64,000 nt of DNA from Albifimbria verrucaria. Its lineage: Eukaryota > Ascomycota > Sordariomycetes > Hypocreales > Stachybotryaceae. Positions 34,903-45,259 of this stretch are shown here, piece after piece. The stretch lies in contig JAHREC010000018.1 in the NCBI GenBank assembly GCA_020081605.1, positions 6,262,001-6,326,000 of the forward strand, given 5' to 3'. Under the pieces are notes generated by a model that made no database searches, had not been told where the DNA came from, and saw only the letters and a list, made by a program, of their open reading frames with translations. Numbering within the stretch: position 1 is the first letter of the stretch; every line of letters starts with the position of its first letter. The translations under genes and the position numbers were made by a program.

Positions 34903-36911
34903 GATGAATTGGTGGTTGGCTAGATTATGAGTCTGTAGATTTACTTTGTTTGCCTGCGGAGTGTAGCTGTTGATTGCTATGAGAAGATGGCAGTAAGAAA
35001 GGAGAGCTGCCTCGACTTATATACTTGATGCTATAACTCGTCAAACAATCCCCAATCAGCCAAGCCAGTGTCACGCGGTAGGGATAGGCCTAGCAAGTCA
35101 ATGTCTCAATGCAATACTTCTTCAGTGGGCCCTCCTTGCATCACGGCAGTCCTCTATACGAGAATGTGAGGGGTTCTAGGCTCACAGCTGGGCGATCGTG
35201 TCTTGCCGCTGCGGAGACAATGCACAGTCGTCTGATTGCTACGGAAGACATGGCCATGATTTCATCCCGTCTAGTTTACGAACCCTGAACCTCGTATTCC
35301 CTCGCCAGGGTGGGTTCTAACCAATGATGTCAGGCTCTGTTTCACCGCCCCATCTGCCCGCTTCTTTACAGATCGTATTCCGCCTGTACCGAGCCAAGCC
35401 TGACCTGTTCGGCCAGGGATAGCCGTAGAGACACCTCTGTTCTGGGCTGCACCCCGCACGCTGTCAGGGCTGAGTGAGCATTGATGGCTTCGGCTCAGTA
35501 ATTCCCGTTTTGTTTTTCTCCATCTACCCCACATAAACACCTCGCGCGCCTTGGAGACATCTGCCCACAATTAACTCACGGTCCCTTAATGCATTGCATC
35601 ACCAAATATAGTCTCCTGTCCGACTCTCCCGAAACTAGGCATTGAGCCTGACCTGTGGTTATTAGAGAAGTAGGTGAGTAGGGGAATTGTACTGGATTCG
35701 GCAATTCGCATCACCATAATCACTAGACTTGCTACAGTTTTCCATTACGTGTCCCAGCTCATGGTAAGCTCACCGGTATTCTGTCGAGGGTTTACCTGCG
35801 ATCAATATCGGCATTGATCCACCGGATACAATCGAGGTGACGTTTGAACGAAGCCTGTTCTCCATTTATAATTGTGGTTTCGTCTTGGCAGTGGGCTCAG
35901 TATAGCTGGCCTTGACGTAGCATACAACGCATACATGAAGATATATTCCCGAACAAACACAAGCTACTAAACACGCAGAACCGTTGCATCTGTAGAAATC
36001 CAAGAGGCCGCCAAGGTACCTAACCTCATAGCAAGCGATTTTCACGCATTTCTCATTTCTCATTTCAATTCACAATTTGGTTTTCTTTTATACGTTCATG
36101 CGGTGCTTGGGGCCAAATCGATTGGCAAACATGGTCCTGGAGGTTCAATCATGCTTGTGGACACAGTATTACTTTGCCTAACGGAATTGTGACAAATTCC
36201 GAAGTGTTTAAAGATGACTTGTTAGAATAAGAAGCTGCAATCTGTTTTGTAGTCTCCTCGCAGCTCGTGACGGATTCTACGTCCAGTTGCCTTATACTTT
36301 ATTCGGTCATTGGTATTAGACTAAATTGAGGATTCGTCTTTGTGAATGAAGAGACTAACAAGTATTCAAGTACTTCATTGTCACATTTCATATGAATGAA
36401 CAAGATAGCAACTTAGCTAATATCAGGAAATCCTTTCGTGCATATTCCAGGCCTTTTACAAATCTGTGAAACACGTGGACGTCTTAGGGTTGGTGGTGTT
36501 CACTGCTAACGCTCGGAATCTTCATACATTGCCAGCATTAGTGACATGGTTAAGATGAGCGGGACTTATAGACCGGGGGTCTGAATGGTTTAGGACCAGG
36601 AATAATACAATATAAATTGAACTGCTAGGGAAAGCATTTATCCTCTAAGCTGGAAACATCGTCTTTGTTCTCAAACTGAGACGAACATGAGCTCGAATTG
36701 AGGCTATAGCCGGGCTGCTGAAATATTTTCCATAAGATGGTAACGCTGACTACTGATCTGAATCATTGAATTGCCTCGGCTTGCCATGACGCACCCTTGA
36801 AGTAGCGAAGAAGGCATGCCACCAAAGATTTTCTTGAAGACGGTGTATGAAACATCGCGGGGCATTCCAAACATCAGAGTTTTTCAACATGTCATCACAA
36901 GCTGTATGTGT
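34903..36911. other. 2-kb intergenic region
   Basis: BYS1-like promoter and AT-rich sequence. Frames of 65-99 codons (35271-35570, 35866-36063) lack family content. No gene seen. Confidence 0.4.
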
Positions 36912-37985
36912 TCAATGTGACGGTAGAGGGATGGGTATCCACCTCTTACTTGGCCCATCGAATCGGCCCATTGACACTGTCCTTTCCTGCCCATTTTCCA
37001 TCCTTTGGACGACTTCTTCTGTCGGCTCCCATCCTGAGCCAACCCAGATCCGCCAATCGCGTGCACCTCGGTCTCCCATGAAGACCTTATCCAACGTGGA
37101 GAAAGGTGTGCCAGCTTCAACGCATTCGAACATTATGTAGCATTGGCCAGAGCACTCAGACATTAAAAAGTCACACTGCTGCATATTTGGCATACGGGCA
37201 ACAGCATCAGCAAGATCAAGAATCAAGCAACTGAAAGACTTCTGATTAGGTCGCTTGGGCCAATAGTGGTCTGCTTAGCGAGCCGTCCTGATGTGCGACC
37301 TACGCGAACTTGCGTCAGAGTCATTAAACCTTTCAGAACCACTGGACTCGCTATCGTTAGGTGAGATTTCCAATTTTTGGCTCGCCTTTAGGAGATCCTG
37401 CATAGTACTAACTGCTGTCAGGGACTACTATGGTATCTGTTTCAATATGGAAGCGACGGAGTGACGGCCACGCAAAAGGGTCGTTGTCTACTCGTCGGTT
37501 TCGAAATAGATCCGAGGAAATACAAATATTCGACAATTTCAATTCCAATATTGGGATAGTTTGCGAAACTATGCGAATGGCTTCAGAAAGTCTATCCACA
37601 CCATCACCATCCGTCGTGTCGGTGGAGTGAAAGTTATGATTGTCTAGGTCTCTTTCGCCCTCACGATGCAATCTTAATATCTTCAACGCCACTTTGTTTT
37701 GCAGCACCAGCAAACCGTCTGCTAACGCGAGACGGAAATTGACACCGCGATACTTTTTTGTTTCGTTGTAATCCAAGAATCCTATAACAAGTGATTGCAA
37801 GGTAGATATATGGCTAGCAATTTGACAGATAGTAGCTGGATTTATGGTCAATTCCCGGCTCAGATGTGTCTGAAGTTAATTAACGCATCGAACAATGGGA
37901 AGTTTCGCAATATCCTCCTCCCGAAGCGCAGGGTAATGATGATAAAGACTGGCCGCAGGACAGGAAAGGGGTTGAATTACTGATG
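36912..37985 (-). pseudogene. F-box/LRR-type protein pseudogene
   Basis: The minus strand holds pieces of one protein that match, in order, a large fungal F-box-type family: LPIVRCVN, ICQIASHISTLQSLVIGF, RLALADGLLVLQNKVALKILRL, DGVDRLSEAIRIVSQTIPILELKL, WPSLRRFHIETD, LADAVARMPNMQQCDFLM and DWRIWVGSGWEP. Breaks are of more than one kind: in-frame TAA at 37876-37878, a shift near 37411, and another in-frame TAA at 37275-37277. A canonical N-terminal F-box start is not visible. Unlike other broken genes here, nonsense changes are present, so true decay is likely. An intron hiding one stop is possible but I found no good splice pair. Confidence 0.55.
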
Positions 37986-39184
37986 GAGGTCATGTAATTC
38001 TGTTGGCCAGACACGTTTCCCCATATGGCAAGGCTATTTTTAGAGATGAAAAGCTTATTTACTTACTACGTGCATGGTGAGTGACGCACGACTTGTTGTC
38101 TTGGCTTTGGTCAAGGGATTGATTGAAGTTATCATGTAAAATTAACCAATGAAGGAGGCTGCAGTATCATTTTGATAGATTGAAACTCCTCAGCATGATA
38201 GTCGGCAATGGAGTTGGTGAAATGGTGTCACAATTTTGGATTCACCTCACTTTGTCTCCTTGACCGCGCAGATGAATCGTGGACATATTTAGGCCATAGC
38301 ACCTTAGTCATTGTGTCACTACATACAGCAACAAGATAAGATAGTCTCTATTCAACTGATGAAGATTCTATACGACTGTGAGAAAGTTAATATCTACTCC
38401 TATATAAAGAGGGACAGTCTGAATACATTTATCAGCAGCTAACTTGGAAGAGAGATGATGTATTGATTTATCTTCAACTCTAATTGGGTAAACTTTCAAT
38501 TTGCTTCGTCTACGATCCATTTGCGCACTCAAAGGAGATGGATAGGCTTCAAAGTTCACCTACCACGTCTACTAGATAAGGATTTTGGGCTTCTTCGACA
38601 AAATTGCTGGTAGTTGTTTTGTATGATATTCTCTAATTTGCTTCAAGACTTTGGCTGATCATCTCGCCTATAACTTCAACGGCATGGAGAATAAAGTATG
38701 TAGTTATCGATAATCATCCTAGTGATATGATCTAGCGTAAATTCAATTCGTGATCGTGATAGTTTAATATTTAGGTAGGTGGGACAGAGATATCTCAGGT
38801 AACCCACGGCTCCCGAGATGTCCTCAAAATCTTGGTGGAGGGCGGGCCAATTCGGGTTCAGGCCCTTACAGGGAGATTTCAGCCTCGTCCGGACCAGGCT
38901 TTGCAGTGCCATTTTACCAGAAGAATATCAAGGGATATCTCGAAGACTTCTTTTGGAGATCATCTTCCATCCTTGAACAGATATATAAATTAAAGACAAG
39001 CAAAAAAGTCCTTCAATATATTAAGGACTACGATTGGGGCTTCGGTGGCGGCCCAAGTGACACCACAGCCTGATCTTTCATGCACTGCCCCATGGTAAGC
39101 CCGATCCAACTTTACTGATTTATTATATCATATAACATAGATTCACCATCAAATCCTTCGCATCGAAGAGGCCAGAGATTCATC
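37986..39184. other. AT-rich intergenic region
   Basis: About 1.2 kb upstream of the SesA-like gene. Minus frames at 38368-38559 and 38676-38912 are unsupported. Confidence 0.4.
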
Positions 39185-40105
39185 ATGGTGAGTAACCGAC
39201 TGTTAGATCCGTGGAGATAGGCAACTGATTTTATCAATCGATAGTCGGGTGTGGAGATTGCGTCGGTCTTGCTGGGCCTTATTGAGACAGCTGTCGCCCT
39301 CCTTGGTCGGATACGCAAAGCCTACAGCCGCCAGAAAGAGCTCGCAGCTCTCCTCGCGAACCATATAAGCGGCCTAGAAAGGATTAATGCAACAATCCGG
39401 CTTGTCAGAGACGAGGATACACTACAAACAGCTACTGTGACTGCAGAGCTGCTCGACATGGAAAACCTGGCTAAGCAGCTTGTCGCGCTGCTAGATAACT
39501 TGTCCAGAGACCGTAGTGGTCCAGCACAGTTATTACATCAGCTGGTTCATGGGTCCAACGATGAGCAGAAGCTGGATATAATTATGAAACATCTTGGCCG
39601 TGCCCAGGACCACCTGGCACTTCGTGTGCAGGTTGCCCACGTGGGGTTGACCAAATCGCTGGGCGATAAGATGCTCATGCAAGCCGAAGCTGTCGCGAGG
39701 GTAGATGACTTAGTGCGCCAGGTATTCGACGATGGAGGAGGTTTGCAGATGGTCAGGCTAAAGCGCACACCGAATTCTCAGGATGACATGCATGCGTGGC
39801 GCACCCGCTTACCTGATAAGCAGACCGGCCAAAGCCACAACGCCATTTCCCACCCCACCCATGAAGATCTTACCGCTCTTCCAACAGAAAGGGCCGATTT
39901 TAAAGTCGTTGAGGGTACTCGCCTCGTACTCGGAAACATGACTGAGGGCCAAGCCATCCAAATCAACAGCCCCATAGGCCGCGAGAACTTGGTGGAAGTC
40001 AATCATTTGGCCATCAAGAACAATAGATCCACGGGTACAAGCACCATGATAAACCACGCTATATCAATGGATGCATTCAAAGCCTTGCTGGATAGAAGAG
40101 TATAG
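39185..40105 (+). CDS. SesA/HeLo-like protein with C-terminal HET-s-type amyloid (HRAM-like) repeats
   Basis: Exon 1 contributes only the ATG (39185-39187). A 57-nt intron (GTGAGT...ATAG) follows, and exon 2 is 39245-40105. 288 residues, intact. The N-terminus (MSGVEIASVLLGLIETAVALLG) and following helices, about residues 1-200, look like a helical SesA/HeLo-type domain of fungal NLR-associated proteins. The tail has two repeats that align with each other: LGNMTEGQAIQINSPIG (about 230-246) and IKNNRSTGTSTMINHAIS (about 258-275), then MDAFKALLDRR. Two about-20-residue repeats behind a membrane-active helical domain is the HET-S/HELLP layout, in which an NLR templates amyloid folding and triggers cell death. 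The domain and motif assignments are my inference from pattern. No partner NLR is intact here. Confidence 0.7.
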
Positions 40106-40907
40106 TCTATTCTTTGGCAATTGGCATATTGATACGGCACTGTCATATGTACTTCGAGCGGTCTGTCAGCAAAATGGCAAACAGTCAAGTCATAGTTGAC
40201 CGTAGCCTTCCCAAATGTCGAGACATGAGACACGTTTGTGATCCCTGCTCTGTGGGAATGGAACCCACTCTTGCACAAGCGTATTACGAGGATAAGAGTT
40301 CGGAAGCGAGTCTATCAAGCCTAAGTGCATCACAAAATTATACAACAACCACGGATCTCAAGATCGTTTGGTCGTTGATAGGGTAATCGAAGCAGAATCG
40401 CAGAGTCAAAGATTAAATATATGTATAAAGGTGATAAGGATCTCCTTTCTTGGGGGCGTCTTGGAAGTCTTAACACCTTAACGGCCCACAAGGTCCAACG
40501 GCCAGTACAAGACAGCCACAATTTCAACCTATCATCTTGGGCACTATAACCAACCCTCTTGTCCCAACGTAAGCTTTCCTCTTACGAATCACCAGCTGCC
40601 TGCATAGCAATCAGCGGGCACTTTTTTCTTTCTTTTTCCTTTTCAATTTATCAAGATACTGCATTGTTTTGGGTATTGCGTTATGCATTAATTACCTCAC
40701 TTATAAACAGTCACGCGGCTGCCTTGCCCTTTTACTTCACTCTGGCGCGAATGGAGAAGCAAACTCAATAGTGATTATAAGGCATGCTACATATCACCAA
40801 CCAATCTGTTTCATTTTTGGCAACTATATGCCTTGCTATCTATCTTCCTAGGTAGCCTTGTTGATATCACCGTTTGACGCAGTCACATTCATGTCTTTGA
40901 AAACTTT
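40106..40907. other. Intergenic region
   Basis: About 800 bp between convergent genes. No supported gene. Confidence 0.4.
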
Positions 40908-41217
40908 TTACCGTTTCACATCATGCGGTTGCTGGCTCCAGTTCCCCATGACGCCCTTCAGTGTTTCCTCGGACTGTGGATAATTTACTTGAACCGAGTA
41001 GCCATACGACTCGTTCTCAAGAATGTTCACCTCCTCTAGAACAACAAAACCCTGAGTCCCAGTTGGGCCGTTGATCATCAATGAATTATCATGAGATTTA
41101 TTTTTGGAGACAGTAACTTTGCCATTGATGGTTTGGACCTTTGCATGTATAAGTAACGAAGAAATGACTTAGTATTGGGCATAATCATACCTTTGCTGGG
41201 GCTCTGGAACGATGCAT
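40908..41217 (-). CDS. Small two-exon protein of unknown function
   Basis: ATG at 41217, exon 1 41217-41191 (MHRSRAPAK), a 52-nt intron (GTATGA donor, ACTAAG branch, CAAAG acceptor), exon 2 41138-40908, TAA stop. 86 residues, phase-0 junction. The protein has no signal peptide or membrane segment. It is rich in Asn, Ser, Gly and Val, with NGKVTVSKNKSHDNSLMING and a tail SYGYSVQVNYPQSEETLKG then VMGNW. I do not recognise the family. Support comes from the clean intron, the uninterrupted frame and non-random composition. It lies convergent to the amyloid-motif gene, so a role in the same locus is possible but unproven. Confidence 0.45.
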
Positions 41218-42237
41218 TTTGATAGATGTGGTCTTTATCTGATAGACAAGGAGGGGCTATATGATTTTTCTGAAGTCTATTTTGACAAAGCTAGGGGCTC
41301 GGTCAAGCGAATTTATATGACAGGCATTCTCAATTACTTTTCGCTTGGACTCTCCAACTCTACGTCAAGATCACATTGAACCGCTACATGGCCATGGTCG
41401 AGACCTCGCCTTGGAGCCTTGCCTGCACACGAAGAGGAAAATACCACGGCTTCTCACAAATATGATGTAGGCTGTCGTAACCTTCCCGAGCTAATGTTAC
41501 CTCAACAAGCTAGTTTAGGGCATTGCGCATTCGGCATTGCGGACTCGCCGGACTTGATGCATTGGTGGCGTCTTGAGGCAGCCTGGTTAAGATATGCACC
41601 ATCAGATATTGGAGTCTGGTAGCGGCGCATGGGTTGCAATCTCTGGTTTTGGTACTTGGAAGGGACATGGTTGTGGCCCCATATATCAACTCAGCATTGA
41701 GTTGAGCAGCCTTGTCTGTGACAGGGGCTTAGCAAAGGGAATGGATTGTTCAACCACATGAAGCCTCAGATCGGGGCCAAAGTCTACTTCAGTTCACCGC
41801 CCACGGAGTTTATGCAGTCAGCGAGGCTAGCCATAGTGTAATTCGTCAATTCAGCATCAGCAATATTGGTTGGGAGCCTTGGTTGGGAGCCCGCCACTGC
41901 TACGCTGCAATGCACTCAGTTATAGAGTTCACAGCCTCGTTTGATGGTAAGGGAATGTCAATATACTTCTATTCAACCTTGTGCCTAATGTTTCATCTGC
42001 TGACCAATGTGCAACGGCGGCGATGTTCGTGGTGTAACATTTGGCACCCGTGTCAATGAACAGGTGCCTCTACCTCTTAGCTACGCACTCCGGCCATGAG
42101 GCTTTTGGCATCAGTCTATGTCAGTCGCTTCTTGTCCTCGCATGATTTTTTTCCGTCAACGTTTCCAAATGATCACGGGGAATTTATTGCTCAGAGATAC
42201 CACTCGGAGTTCTTATCTTGAGAATTGTATTGCAGCT
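41218..42237. other. Intergenic region
   Basis: About 1 kb divergent upstream region of the small gene and the DUF7580-like gene. A 67-codon plus frame at 41419-41622 is unsupported. Confidence 0.4.
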
Positions 42238-44245
42238 ATGTCATCACAGTCGCCATACTCTCACCATGATACTCAAACCTATCGAAGGAATAAACCCAAT
42301 TCCCGCAAGCGGGCATCGACCACATTGTCGAACTTCTCTAGAGGCAGACAGAAGTTCGATGCCAGAGAGCAAAATGTTAGAGAAAACACCACAAATGACG
42401 AGTCTAACATGTTTGCGAACAACGGACCCGTAAGCTACCAAATTATCAATAACCATTCATCAGCATCTGGAAAGGCTGGGAGTACGTGCACGTCTTCACA
42501 GTAACCAAGTTATTAGCCTCTGACTAGTTTCCAGAACGTTTGAAAAACTCTAGAGAGTCTCAAAACCGGGGACAACAACTTACCGATCACGAAAGTGGGA
42601 TCTGGAGTCATTGGTCACATGGTTCATCCTTCGATATCTCAAATATCCTCACACATTCAGCACTGATACTCGCCAAAATATCCGCAACATAGATAGCATT
42701 CTGAATGCTATTCAGGAGTGTCACAGAACCATTGTAATGCATCTGAAGCGACTTAAAGAATTTCCCTCGGCTTCATCAGAGTTGTCTTCATTAGACTTTA
42801 TGCTCATGACATTGGAACGGCAGGAGTCTCTCGCCTTTCTCACAGCACGAGAATTCTTGTTCTTTGGCACTGCCACTGACAAGGTCAAAAGAGGTCTACG
42901 CCGTGACTCAGACCCCTCTTGGATATCCGACCTTTTGAGTTTATTGGAGAATGCTAGACGGCACTTGGAAGATGCAAGTAAACAATCAAGCCACATGGTC
43001 GCAGTAGGTCCCAGTCTCTTTTGTATCGAGTCCGTCAACTGACCAAGATGCCACCCTGATCTTTTAGGCACTCAAGCCTGGAGGAAAAACTATATCCAGA
43101 ATTACTGCTTCCAAGTTCAGAATATGTAATGAAAGAATTTCAGATGGGTACCAATACCTTCGAGATTTTCAAACCCTTTTCAGCAACAAGGTTGAGGAAG
43201 CATTGCCGATTGACCATCAGCGTATCAAGAGCTTGGATGATAAAGAAGTTGAGGAATTGAATCTGCTGTTATCTTGTCGTTATGTGTCTGCTGTACTTTG
43301 TCGACAACTAAGCAGTCTATGCAACAAGCACGACCAGCACCATGTATACGTGAATCTCGGCGACATTGAGCACATACAAGAGGATAACAAGAACTGGATA
43401 CGTTTCAATTTTGCTTTTGAAAGACGCGACACCAATCATGGAGGGCTTGTCTGGATTCAAGCCGAAGCTGTGATCGATCCCAATTCCCCAGGCTCACAGC
43501 TCTCCCTTTCTTCGAAGCCGACAACCTCCGCATCTGCATCTACGCGTGCCCGTAACTCATTCAACACGGCTCCTAACAGAAATTCTGTTATAGAGCAACC
43601 ATACTTCTGCCTTGAAAGCCTTGAAGACGGCATGAATTTCAGTTTCAGCATAGGAACGGACACCAGTGTGCAGCAACGCCCATTTCCCAAGGGAAGAAGT
43701 TTGAGCATTACGCAGACACCGTTATCTATATCAATACAGAGGCGTTACTTCTCGCAAGCAGTTCGTATCCGGCTTGCTCGGCTTATCTCCGAGGCTGTTC
43801 TCAAACTGGACACCAAACTATGGTGCACGGATAATCTGAAGTCCAGCAACATTATGCTGTTGGAGAGCGAAGAGCTTCAAACACATTTGAGCGTCTGTCT
43901 CCGACAGCAAAGCAACAATTACGACCTTAGCCGTCCATCTCAAACTGGAATTACCCCGATCAGAAGAGTTCTCCGTGACTTAGGTATTATTCTGCTCGAA
44001 CTTGCCTACATGGAAAAAGTAAGTCATGATGAGGTTCGAGAAAAATGTTGCGAAGATAAGTTAGAGAAAGCAATGGGAAAGGATTATGCTGAAGTCGTCC
44101 TTTTTGTCTGGATTACCACGATGTATCAAAAACCGGGACCGAGATGAGCGGTACTAGCATCGAAGATGCAAGCGTCCAGCAGTATTTTTACCAAAGAGTT
44201 ATAAGGCTATTGAAGAAAGATGAGGAGTCAATTGCGATATTTTAG
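42238..44245 (+). CDS. DUF7580-like (kinase-like) protein with Asn/Gly-rich N-terminal motif, frameshifted
   Basis: Exons 42238-42481, 42535-43003 and 43068-44245. The ATG at 42238 gives MSSQSPYSHHDTQTY, followed by a basic Ser-rich stretch and an Asn/Gly motif NMFANNGPVSYQIINN at residues 57-72. A helical region follows (RNIDSILNAIQECHRTIVMHL). The C-terminal half shows RIRLARLISEAVLKLDTKLWC, DNLKSSNIML and LRDLGIILLELAYM. Those words match the fungal DUF7580 fold, which resembles an inactive protein kinase and often follows HeLo or similar domains. Kinase catalytic Lys/Asp motifs are not evident. Two T runs are one base short (42656-42657 and 44101-44105). Bridged, it ends at TAG 44243-44245. 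It lies about 2.1 kb from the amyloid-repeat gene. Confidence 0.6.
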
Positions 44246-44278
44246 ATTAAATTATAGCTACTTGTCTCAATCCTCTGC

Positions 44279-45259
44279 CTAGTTCTTTGACTTGGGCCTC
44301 TTATGGGACAATTGTGCTTCTGTCTCCTTGTCTGGATCCCGACATTCGCCTGCCTGCCTCACCCAGTCACGTCGGCGAAACATAAGTTGCAGCGGTTCCG
44401 ATTCTTCCATGAGCTTCGCGACCAACATGGTAAGCCTGCTGAAGTAGTCAATCTCCTCTATGGTGGTGGTCGCCGCTTTATCAGCGGACTCGCCTGTTTC
44501 TAGAACCGGATTGCAAAACTTGCAATCCGAGGCATTCGAGGTTGGTATCTGTTTTGCTATCGTCTCCACTTCCAGCTCAAAATCCCACAGTACTTTAAGC
44601 TTCATATTGGGAGCGTCATCCTTGCTTTCGCTGTTCCACTCGGGGCTGTCAAGATCGATGAGATGAATGAGGTGATGCGCCATGGCCAACAAACAATTAC
44701 AGACTCGCACAATATCCTCGACGTGCATTCTTTGGTCGTCGAATGGAATATCGTCATCTTTGAAAATCTGGCGCCATGTTAAAATATTGCGGAACGTTTC
44801 ATCTAGCTGCCGACGTGCTCGATCCCAGCTAGCTGATGAAATATTATCCTCAACCTCATCATTGTTCTCACTAATCACAAATGACCCTCTATCAATCCAC
44901 CATTAATTCCTCATTTGCCAAAGGTAGTATTTTCATGCTCACAGAGACTTCACAGATTCTGTGATGATCAGGCCCGATGTCAAGGGTATCTTGTCTTGCT
45001 TCACCACGGTCGCAAGAAACTTGAGGATAGCCTCGTTCAAACTCATGGTCTGTTTCAGTTTGGTTTCCCAAGCTCGGCGACTATCAACGTCATCTTCTGC
45101 GGGCCTAGTAAGGTTGGTAAAGGATGATATATTAGGACTTGGAGAGTCATACTTGTTACGAGGTATTTTCGAGGACGATGTTGTGCGGTGAGTCATTCGA
45201 GGGCGTCGACTAGGTTCTATTGATCTAGTGTCCTCATTCGTCATAGTGATGGTTGGCAT
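44279..45259 (-). CDS. Unrecognised two-exon protein, intact
   Basis: Exons 45259-44943 and 44888-44279, with a 54-nt intron (GTGAGC...GATAG). About 309 residues. The start at 45259 (MPTITMTNEDTRS) is the first ATG of the open frame; 45244 is possible. The N-terminal 50 residues are basic and Ser/Pro-rich. The rest is mostly helical and acidic, with RRAWETKLKQTMSLNEAILKF and HVEDIVRVCNCLLAMAHHLIHL, and a CKFC pair. The tail is basic (KRPKSKN), possibly nuclear. I do not recognise a family. It converges with the DUF7580-like gene, with only 33 bp between stops. It has no frameshift, unlike most neighbours. Confidence 0.65.
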
